From an uncultured Eubacteriales bacterium (GTDB taxonomy: Bacteria > Bacillota_A > Clostridia > Christensenellales > Aristaeellaceae), in contig CALVKX010000137.1 of the NCBI GenBank assembly GCA_944333375.1, positions 1 to 5,517 of the forward strand: a DNA stretch of 5,517 bases, given 5' to 3'. A program made the translations under genes and the position numbers. Below the pieces are notes generated by a model, which did not search any database, was not told the origin of the DNA, and saw only the letters and a program-made list of their open reading frames with translations. Positions 1-4,678 of this stretch are shown here, one piece after another (the stretch's first letter is position 1; each line of letters begins with the position of its first letter).

Positions 1-806
1 GCACCGTCAGCCCGGTGCGAAGCTGCGCGGAGAGACAAAAGCGCCGAACCATCCACATCAAAAAGCCGTAAAAGCATGCCGGTGCAATGACGGAATCGAG
101 CCGGGCGGCGAGGCGCAGCGGCTGGAGAGCTCCCGGTCCGTCGAGCCACTTGAGCGCAAACCACAAAAGCAGCGATGCGGCCAGATTGAGCACGACCGGC
201 AGCCGCAGCTCACGCCTTGGGACCACGGCGGCTGTCGCCAGCGCGACCAGCACCATCGAAAAGGGGGTCATCAGATGCTCGCCTGTCTTCAGGAGGCCGT
301 TGGAAAGCTCGCGGAAAGTATGGGGCGGAAAGAGGGCGCGAAAGTCGATCAGGAACAGGCAGGCTGCGAGGGCCGCCGGAATCAGCCAGCGCTTTTTGAG
401 CACCTGCATCAAATCCTTTTCGATATACCGGAACATCGGCGACGTGCCCAGAAACGTGACCAACTCATCCTTGATCCGCTCGGGTGTCTTCTCGATCTGG
501 CGGGAAGTCCAGCGGTAGACCTTCCAACCCTCATAGACAAGGCTGTTCTGCTTGAGCAGATCGTCGTGGTATTTGTCCTCCGATACGATTCCCGGCTGGT
601 GCCATTGGTTGCCGTCTACCTCGATGGCGATGCGTCCTTCATGGCTATTGATCGCATAGTCGATGGTGCGGTGTCCGCCATAGATGTCCACAAACGGATA
701 CTGCATGTAGACATACTGCCCCCGCTCCGGGCCGAACACGTCGCAGAACAGCTCAATGAACCGTTCCTCTGCGCCGCTATTTTCTGTTCGCTCTGACCGT
801 AGGCAT
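1..806 (-). CDS. PD-(D/E)XK/Vsr-like (DUF559-type) nuclease domain fused to multi-pass membrane region; 3' end outside window, frame conflict near start
   Basis: On the minus strand one frame stays open from about position 842 to the left edge, giving about 260 residues without a stop. Numbering from the ATG at 806 with the frame conflict resolved, residues 10-120 resemble small endonuclease-fold domains of the Vsr/DUF559 group. A Thr-Ile-Asp core (D49) is followed by IAIEVDG (E62, D64) and a nearby His (H69). Further on come KYHDDLLKQN and YEGWKVYRW, as in nuclease modules attached to some clostridial helicases. Four hydrophobic stretches follow (about 141-158, 176-196, 202-221, 236-255), so the rest is membrane-embedded. 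A SD GGAGG lies 6 nt before the ATG at 806, but that frame stops after nine codons; the long frame is offset by 1 nt. The gene is the second of an operon with the MazG-like gene. DNA cleavage is inferred from motifs. The C-terminal part is unknown. Confidence 0.62.
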
Positions 807-817
807 ATGTATCCTCC
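804..817 (-). promoter_or_regulatory. Ribosome binding site and ATG out of frame with the long downstream reading frame
   Basis: GGAGG (817-813) sits 6 nt from ATG (806-804), the best start signal for the nuclease-like gene. Translation from it meets TAG at 779-777. Removing one base from the A4 run at 783-780 joins it to the long frame. Adding one base there would instead join the ATGATG at 822, which overlaps the stop of the upstream gene. A TTG at 835 is in the long frame without any correction but has no convincing SD. Confidence 0.6.
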
Positions 818-818
818 A

Positions 819-1142
819 TCATTCGCTTTCGACAACTTCTTTCAGAAGAATCTTTTGCGCAAAGCCGCCGCGCTTTGCCGCCTTCTGTGCGCGCACGGAC
901 TCAAGTTCATCCAGGGTATACCCTCTGGCGACGACGGCCGCGCGCAAAACCTCCAGCAGATCCGCCAGCTCTTCCAGATTCTGCTCCTGGTGATATTCGG
1001 CCAGTTCCTCATCTAGCTTGGCGTCAATCATCCTGAGATACGCTTCATCGGATAGCACTTCCGTGCTGCAAGACCTCCCCGACGCCCTGATGATTTCCGG
1101 GATTCTGTCTCGGACCAGCTTGTCATATCGGATGATCCGCAT
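819..1142 (-). CDS. MazG-like nucleoside triphosphate pyrophosphohydrolase (COG4997-type)
   Basis: This is a 107-aa all-alpha NTP pyrophosphohydrolase of the small phosphoribosyl-ATP-diphosphatase-like type. The N-terminus has the family signature YDKLVRDRIPEII (6-18). The metal-binding helices are visible as LDEELAEY (43-50; E45, E46, E49) and LEELADLLEV (56-65; E58, D61, E64), and the tail RGGFAQKILL (91-100) is typical. The length is normal for the family. Such enzymes hydrolyse an NTP to NMP and pyrophosphate; the substrate here cannot be read from the sequence, and house-cleaning of damaged nucleotides is one possibility. I chose the ATG at 1142 because GGAGG lies 8 nt upstream; a GTG at 1151 directly abuts the SD and is too close. 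A sigma-A promoter stands just upstream. The stop at 819-821 is followed almost at once by the nuclease-like gene, so the two are probably co-transcribed. Confidence 0.87.
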   Translation of the reverse strand: MRIIRYDKLVRDRIPEIIRASGRSCSTEVLSDEAYLRMIDAKLDEELAEYHQEQNLEELADLLEVLRAAVVARGYTLDELESVRAQKAAKRGGFAQKILLKEVVESE

Positions 1143-1175
1143 GGACTCCACCTCCGTTTGGCTGTCTTCGCCCCT

Positions 1176-1204
1176 AGTATACTCTGCCCGTTGACTCTCT
1201 TCAA
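1176..1204 (-). promoter_or_regulatory. Sigma-A promoter of the MazG-like/nuclease operon
   Basis: Reading the minus strand, -35 TTGAAG (1204-1199) and -10 TATACT (1181-1176) are separated by exactly 17 nt. Each box has one mismatch or so to consensus. Transcription would start near 1169, leaving a leader of about 27 nt before the ATG at 1142. The -10 lies inside the palindrome AGTATACT, but the plus strand shows no matching -35. Confidence 0.75.
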
Positions 1205-1213
1205 GAGTTCAAC
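1190..1213. promoter_or_regulatory. Imperfect dyad centred on the -35 box (operator candidate)
   Basis: A perfect core CTCTT-C-AAGAG (1197-1207) is flanked by GTTGA (1190-1194) and TCAAC (1209-1213) as outer matching arms; the gaps between core and outer arms are 2 nt and 1 nt. The centre at 1202 falls inside the -35 hexamer of the minus-strand promoter, where a bound repressor would block RNA polymerase. Only the symmetry is seen; no regulator is known. Confidence 0.35.
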
Positions 1214-1269
1214 CAAAGAATTCCCCGCAGATGCAATCCAACTGTCTGCGAATTTCCGAAAACTCTTGA
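1201..1269. repeat. Nested inverted repeat (about 20 bp of pairing in 69 nt)
   Basis: The outer arms TCAAGAGTT (1201-1209) and AACTCTTGA (1261-1269) are perfect complements. Inside them GAATT (1218-1222) pairs with AATTTC (1251-1256) with one bulged T. CGCAGA (1226-1231) then pairs perfectly with TCTGCG (1245-1250), leaving a 13-nt loop. No U-tract follows on either strand, so it is not a standard terminator. It could be an RNA element in a leader of nadR on the plus strand, the end of a small minus-strand transcript, or a DNA site. It overlaps the -35 dyad. Confidence 0.45.
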
Positions 1270-1310
1270 TTTAGATCCAACGTGCGCACAGAGATCCGGT
1301 TGCCGCTCAT
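1209..1310 (-). CDS. Possible 33-aa small ORF, doubtful
   Basis: An ATG at 1310 opens a 33-codon frame ending in TGA (1211-1209). An in-frame ATG at 1331 would add seven residues. The product has an amphipathic stretch, LNQEFSEIRRQLDCIC, with hydrophobic residues at helical spacing, and ends EFFG. I recognise no family. The ribosome binding site is poor and no convincing promoter precedes it. The nested inverted repeat occupies most of its second half, which suggests that the DNA may be conserved for structure rather than for coding. Confidence 0.18.
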   Translation of the reverse strand: MSGNRISVRTLDLNQEFSEIRRQLDCICGEFFG

Positions 1311-1411
1311 CTTTATTTCAAATGATACCATATTCACGCTGGTTTGAACAGGCAGGAAAAAGGGCGCGGGGCGTAGAAATTTTTAACCCAAACCGCCAGG
1401 GGAGGATAAGC

Positions 1412-2458
1412 ATGTACAAGACGGGGGTTTATTTCGGGCGCTTTCTGCCGCCGCACAGAGGGCATCTTTATCAGATGATCGAAGCGTCTACCCGCTGTGA
1501 AAAGCTGGTCGTGGTGATCTCCGACAACGCCGACCAGACCCGCGAGATCTGCCGGCGCGACGGCATTGCGGAAATCTCCTACCGCCTGCGCAAGCAGTGG
1601 ATCTCCCAGCAGATTCAGGACATCACCCACATCGTGGTGCGCGTGCTGGACGAGACGGATATCCCCGTCTATCCGCAGGGCTGGGAGCTGTGGAGCCAGC
1701 GGATGCGGGAGGTGGTGGGGGAGCCCATCGATGCCTTTTTCGTGGGCGACATGGAATATGGCGAAACCCTGGCGCGCTACTTCCCCGAATCCAGGGTCGA
1801 GCTGTTTGATCCCGCGCGCACGCGCTACCCGATCTCGGCCACGGACATCCGCGGGAACATCCTGGGAAACTGGCATTATATTCTGGGTGCGGCGCGTCCA
1901 TTCTTTGCCAAAAAGGTATTAATCGCGGGCACGGAGAGCTGCGGCAAAACCACGCTGACCAAGTGCCTGGCCAAGCTCTACAACACCTCCTGGTCTGAGG
2001 AGGTGGGCCGTTACTATGCCCGCGACTTCCTTGGAAACGACGAAAGCATCTATACGGACGAGGATTTCAGCCGGATCGCCCACATCCAGTACGAGCAGGA
2101 CTACCAGGCCCTGCGCACGGCAAACAAGGTCTGCTTCTTTGATACTGACGCCACCTATACCGACTATTTCAGCGAGCTGTATATGGGCCACCGAAACGAG
2201 CTGGTGGAGAAATACATAGATCCCACCCGCTATGATCTTTTGATCTATCTGACGCCGGATGTGCGCTGGGTGCCGGATGGCCAGCGGCTCAACGGAGACG
2301 AGGACCGGCGCAGGACGCTCAACGACCGGCTGTGGAACATGTATGTGGACAATGGGTTCGGCCCGAAAATGGTGGTTGTCAGCGGAGACTACTCGCAGCG
2401 TCTGGCGCATGCCATTCGGCTGGTGGACGCGCTGCTGGGCGGCTGTCATCCCGATTGA
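1412..2458 (+). CDS. nadR: NadR-type bifunctional NMN adenylyltransferase / ribosylnicotinamide kinase
   Basis: This 348-aa cytosolic NAD salvage enzyme has two domains. Residues 1-155 form a nucleotidyltransferase domain with GRFLPPHRGH (9-18, the GxFxPxHxGH signature) and ISATDIR (141-147, the ISxTxxR signature); it makes NAD from NMN and ATP. Residues 168-345 form a P-loop kinase with Walker A GTESCGKTT (173-181) and an acidic FFDTD motif (242-246); it phosphorylates nicotinamide riboside to NMN. The start is the ATG at 1412 with GGGGAGG 6 nt upstream. An in-frame ATG 90 nt earlier (1322) would add residues unlike any NadR and has no SD. Unlike the enterobacterial protein of about 410 aa, there is no N-terminal helix-turn-helix, so it should not repress nad genes itself. 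No PnuC transporter gene is in view, and no clear promoter is visible upstream. Confidence 0.94.
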   Translation: MYKTGVYFGRFLPPHRGHLYQMIEASTRCEKLVVVISDNADQTREICRRDGIAEISYRLRKQWISQQIQDITHIVVRVLDETDIPVYPQGWELWSQRMREVVGEPIDAFFVGDMEYGETLARYFPESRVELFDPARTRYPISATDIRGNILGNWHYILGAARPFFAKKVLIAGTESCGKTTLTKCLAKLYNTSWSEEVGRYYARDFLGNDESIYTDEDFSRIAHIQYEQDYQALRTANKVCFFDTDATYTDYFSELYMGHRNELVEKYIDPTRYDLLIYLTPDVRWVPDGQRLNGDEDRRRTLNDRLWNMYVDNGFGPKMVVVSGDYSQRLAHAIRLVDALLGGCHPD

Positions 2459-2491
2459 TCCGTCTTTCCTCAAATTCCTTTTCTCCTGCTA

Positions 2492-2520
2492 TTGACATTG
2501 TAGCGGCTAGTTACTATAAT
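2492..2520 (+). promoter_or_regulatory. Perfect consensus sigma-A promoter
   Basis: TTGACA (2492-2497), a 17-nt spacer and TATAAT (2515-2520) match the consensus at all twelve positions. Transcription should start near 2527. Such strength is typical of stable RNA genes. It lies 34 nt after the nadR stop and over 300 nt before the next start codon, so its direct product is non-coding RNA. Confidence 0.9.
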
Positions 2521-2526
2521 GATCCC

Positions 2527-2750
2527 AGAGCCTCCTGAAGTGTGCGCCAGGGCCCTGTTTTTACCCACATTTCACAAAACGGAGCTCGGGTTCGGCGTCG
2601 GATGTCATGCCCCCGTTCGTTTGGACGCCAGGGGACGGCAAAAGCCGTTGACAGAGCACCGGCCTGCTTAACATAGCGGGTGAAAAAACGGGTACAGCGG
2701 CACTTTGGGTTCTCGCACGAGCTTTCCACCTTTTGGGGAAGGCTCTTTTT
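2527..2750 (+). ncRNA. Structured non-coding RNA, about 220 nt; 6S-like rod or hutP leader/attenuator
   Basis: The segment starts at a perfect promoter, carries no gene and ends in a strong terminator. Its ends pair: 2534-2547 (CCTGAAGTGTGCGC) with 2697-2709 (GCGGCACTTTGGG), about 13 bp with one bulge and some G-U pairs. Just inside, 2553-2566 pairs with 2678-2692, including a U5/A5 run and two GC-rich flanks. The interior holds ACGGC-AAAA-GCCGT (2635-2648) and GGCGTC/GACGCC (2594-2599 with 2624-2629). A rod with a closing stem, a large central unpaired region and a terminal stem, of this length, is how 6S RNA looks; this is resemblance only. I see no signatures of tmRNA, RNase P RNA, SRP RNA or a T-box. 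The other reading is an attenuator leader for the downstream hutP operon. Confidence 0.6.
2719..2750 (+). terminator. Rho-independent terminator of the non-coding RNA
   Basis: GAGCTTTCC (2719-2727) pairs with GGAAGGCTC (2737-2745) over 9 bp including one G-U pair. A bulged A, two more C-G pairs and a TTTT loop close the top. A run of five T (2746-2750) follows at once. It stands before the second promoter and the HutP-family gene, so it either ends the RNA or attenuates read-through into that operon. Confidence 0.85.
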
Positions 2751-2767
2751 GATGAAGTTAAACGCCC

Positions 2768-2796
2768 TTTGCAAGAGAGCCCCGGCATGCTATAAT
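2768..2796 (+). promoter_or_regulatory. Extended -10 promoter of the HutP-family operon
   Basis: TATAAT (2791-2796) is preceded by TG one base upstream (2788-2789), the extended -10 signature. A weak -35 is present, either TTTGCA (2768-2773, spacer 17) or TTGCAA (2769-2774, spacer 16). Transcription would start near 2803, about 30 nt before the ATG at 2833, and after the upstream terminator. Confidence 0.7.
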
Positions 2797-2832
2797 GTCC
2801 ATGGTACAGGGCGAGAGGAGGCGTTATCCGCA

Positions 2833-3255
2833 ATGGATTATCAGACGACGGCGGGCAGTCGCGATGTGGCCAGGGCCGCGATTGAATTGAGCATGACCCA
2901 GAGCCGGGAAGAGGAGCAGCGCTGGCGACAGGTGCTGCGCCAGCAGGGCATCACGGCCGCCGCGGCGGACTTCGGCGGTGATTTTCTTGCGGGAATCGTG
3001 CGCATTGTGGAGCGGGCGGTCGTTGCAGCCAAGCGGGAGCAAGTCATCGGAGATTCGCACCTGGAGGAAGGCGGGGTCGCGGGCGCGGCACGAGAGGCGC
3101 TCAACCAGGTGACGCCCAAGGCCCTCGGCATGAGCGTGGGAGGCAAAATCGGGATTGCCCGGGCGGGCGAGCATGTGGCGGTAGCGGTGTTTTTCAACAT
3201 CGGTCTGGGGCACCTCGACGAGGTGTGCATTGGCCTTGGGCATCGCGCCATCTGA
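2833..3255 (+). CDS. HutP family protein (RNA-binding antiterminator family)
   Basis: This 140-aa protein resembles clostridial HutP-family members, and Bacillus HutP (148 aa) is of similar length. Bacillus HutP binds L-histidine and Mg2+ and then the hut leader RNA to prevent termination. Visible family features are the central ADFGGDFLAGIVRIVERAVV stretch (45-64), KREQVIGDSHLEEGG (67-81) with H76, GGKIGIAR (103-110) and the C-terminal GLGHRAI (134-140) with H137. The spacing around H76 differs from the metal-binding His pair of the Bacillus protein, so ligand and metal use may differ. The start is the ATG at 2833; AGGAGG lies 11 nt upstream, rather far, but no other start is in frame nearby. 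It heads an operon, with an 18-nt gap to cmk. No histidine-degradation genes are in view, so its target is probably not a hut operon; the structured leader upstream is an obvious candidate. Confidence 0.85.
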   Translation: MDYQTTAGSRDVARAAIELSMTQSREEEQRWRQVLRQQGITAAAADFGGDFLAGIVRIVERAVVAAKREQVIGDSHLEEGGVAGAAREALNQVTPKALGMSVGGKIGIARAGEHVAVAVFFNIGLGHLDEVCIGLGHRAI

Positions 3256-3273
3256 AGAAAGAGGGGAACGGGT

Positions 3274-4566
3274 ATGGTACTGACCATTGCGGTGGACGGA
3301 CCCGTCGGCGCAGGCAAGAGCAGCGTGGCCGACGAGGTGGCCAGACGGCTTGGCATTTTGCATATGGACACGGGCGCGATGTACCGCGCTTTCGCCTACC
3401 AGGCGCTCAAGGAGGGCGTGGACAGCCGCGATGCGCAGGCCCTGGAGGCGCTGGCCGGGCGAGAGATGCCCGAGGTACGCTTTGAAAATGGTGCCCAGCG
3501 CACTTTGATTGCCGGTCAGGACGTGACGGACCTCATCCGCACGCCCGAAATCAGCATGGCGGCCAGCGTGATTTCCATGGTCCCGGCCGTCCGAAGGGCC
3601 ATGGTGGCCCGGCAGAGGGAATTGGCCGGCCATCAGAGCATGCTGCTGGACGGGCGGGACATCGGAACCCGCGTGCTGCCGGACGCGACGCTGAAAATTT
3701 TCCTTACCGCTTCCCCTGAGGTGCGCGCCAGGCGGCGCTTTGAGGAGCTCCAGGCCAAGGGCGATCCCTCGACCTACGAGGACGTCCTCAGAGACGTGAT
3801 TCAGCGCGACCATCAGGACACCACCCGCGAAACGGACCCGCTGCGTCCGGCGCAGGACGCGCAGATTCTGGACAGCTCGCTGATGACGCGCGAGCAGGTG
3901 GTTGAGGATGTGCTGCGCCGCGTCGCCCTTCGGAAGGGGCGCATGCCCGCGCCGGAGGAGAAGCTCACCCCCATGTACAGGCTCGTCCGCGTCGTCGCCA
4001 CGATTCTCTTTAACTCCCTCTTTCCCATCACCTGTCACCATCTCGAACGCGCTCAGCTGGACGCGCCCTACATCCTCATTTCCAATCACAATTCCCTCTG
4101 GGACCCGCTGGCGGTGGCCTGGAAGTGCTACCGTTATCAGATCCGCTTTCTGGGAAAGAAGGAGCTGGTCGGAAATCCGATTTTGAACTGGTTTTTCCGC
4201 AAGCTGCTCATGATTCCCGTGGACCGTCACAATATGGATATGACCGCGCTGCGCGCTTGCCTCAAGACGCTGCGCGAGGGGCACGCGCTGGGGGTTTTCC
4301 CAGAGGGCACGCGCCACAAAGAGGGCGTGATGGAGCATATGGAAAGTGGCATCGCCATGCTTGCCCTGCGAAGCGGCGTCAGGCTTCTGCCCGCCTATAT
4401 CGCCGGCAAGCCCCGCCTTTTCAGGCGTACGCACGTGTACTATGGCCTTCCCTTCAGCGTTCAGGACATTGCTTCCCGGGGCGTCAACCGCGAGGCCTGT
4501 CAGGAGGTCATGGAGCGCATCCATACCATTTACCTGGAGCTTGAGCGGGAGCACCGCGGGGCCTAA
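3274..4566 (+). CDS. cmk: Fused cytidylate kinase / 1-acyl-sn-glycerol-3-phosphate acyltransferase (Cmk-PlsC)
   Basis: The 430-aa product holds two complete enzymes. Residues 1-220 are (d)CMP kinase: P-loop GPVGAGKSS (9-17), MDTGAMYRA (31-39), DGRDIGTRVLP (126-136), and the RDHQD...R...PL..A.DA...D block (178-200) that binds CMP. Residues about 232-430 are a PlsC/LPLAT acyltransferase: NHNSLWD (271-277, the HX4D catalytic motif), FFRKLLMIPVDR (307-318), FPEGTR (342-347) and LLPAYIAG (371-378). The first half phosphorylates CMP/dCMP; the second acylates lysophosphatidate to phosphatidate at the membrane. A hydrophobic segment (234-251) may anchor the second half. CTP is needed to make CDP-diacylglycerol from phosphatidate, so the two activities feed one pathway. 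No internal stop or frameshift separates the halves. GAGGGG 7 nt upstream supports the ATG at 3274. Confidence 0.95.
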   Translation: MVLTIAVDGPVGAGKSSVADEVARRLGILHMDTGAMYRAFAYQALKEGVDSRDAQALEALAGREMPEVRFENGAQRTLIAGQDVTDLIRTPEISMAASVISMVPAVRRAMVARQRELAGHQSMLLDGRDIGTRVLPDATLKIFLTASPEVRARRRFEELQAKGDPSTYEDVLRDVIQRDHQDTTRETDPLRPAQDAQILDSSLMTREQVVEDVLRRVALRKGRMPAPEEKLTPMYRLVRVVATILFNSLFPITCHHLERAQLDAPYILISNHNSLWDPLAVAWKCYRYQIRFLGKKELVGNPILNWFFRKLLMIPVDRHNMDMTALRACLKTLREGHALGVFPEGTRHKEGVMEHMESGIAMLALRSGVRLLPAYIAGKPRLFRRTHVYYGLPFSVQDIASRGVNREACQEVMERIHTIYLELEREHRGA

Positions 4567-4678
4567 AGGCAACCGTTAATACTTACCTATCTTTTTTGTA
4601 AATTCCGATGAAAAAAAAGAAGGGAAAAGCGGGATGGACGGCGAATAGCCATCATGATATGCTTAGGAGGACGGTTTT
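4567..4678 (+). other. 112-nt spacer before ispH with an AT-rich hairpin
   Basis: CTTTTTT (4591-4597) can pair with AAAAAAG (4613-4619). CCT (4586-4588) extends the stem with GGG (4622-4624) across a mismatch, with a loop of about 15 nt. There is no U-tract after the stem, so it is not an ordinary plus-strand terminator. It could tune expression between cmk-plsC and ispH. AGGAGG (4665-4670) is the ribosome binding site of ispH. Confidence 0.3.

Noticed and set aside
87..796. Plus-strand ORFs over the nuclease-like gene
   Set aside because: Their translations are low-complexity Arg/Ser-rich or unlike any family, while the minus strand shows a nuclease motif and hydrophobic spans.
1178..1183. 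Plus-strand promoter using the TATACT within AGTATACT
   Set aside because: No acceptable -35 hexamer lies 16-18 nt upstream on the plus strand.
1282..1289. Palindrome GTGCGCAC
   Set aside because: An isolated 8-bp palindrome in GC-rich DNA with no nearby promoter to give it a role.
1322..1411. 30-residue N-terminal extension of NadR from an upstream ATG
   Set aside because: No ribosome binding site there, sequence unlike NadR, and an excellent SD sits 6 nt before the ATG at 1412, which begins the conserved domain.
2521..2750. T-box, tmRNA, RNase P RNA or SRP RNA in the leader
   Set aside because: I could not find the T-box AGGGTGGNACCGCG motif, a tRNA-like T-arm, RNase P conserved blocks or the SRP GGAAG/GCAGCAGC apical motif. 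Only GGGTACAGCGG loosely recalls a T-box.
2824..4572. 582-codon minus-strand ORF opposite the HutP-family gene and cmk-plsC
   Set aside because: It mirrors two plus-strand genes with complete family motifs; in GC-rich DNA the antisense frame often stays open. Its translation shows no recognisable domain and it has no RBS.
4635..4663. TGGACG-17-TATGCT with a TG extension as an ispH promoter
   Set aside because: Transcription would begin near 4670, at the end of the AGGAGG ribosome binding site, removing it from the message.
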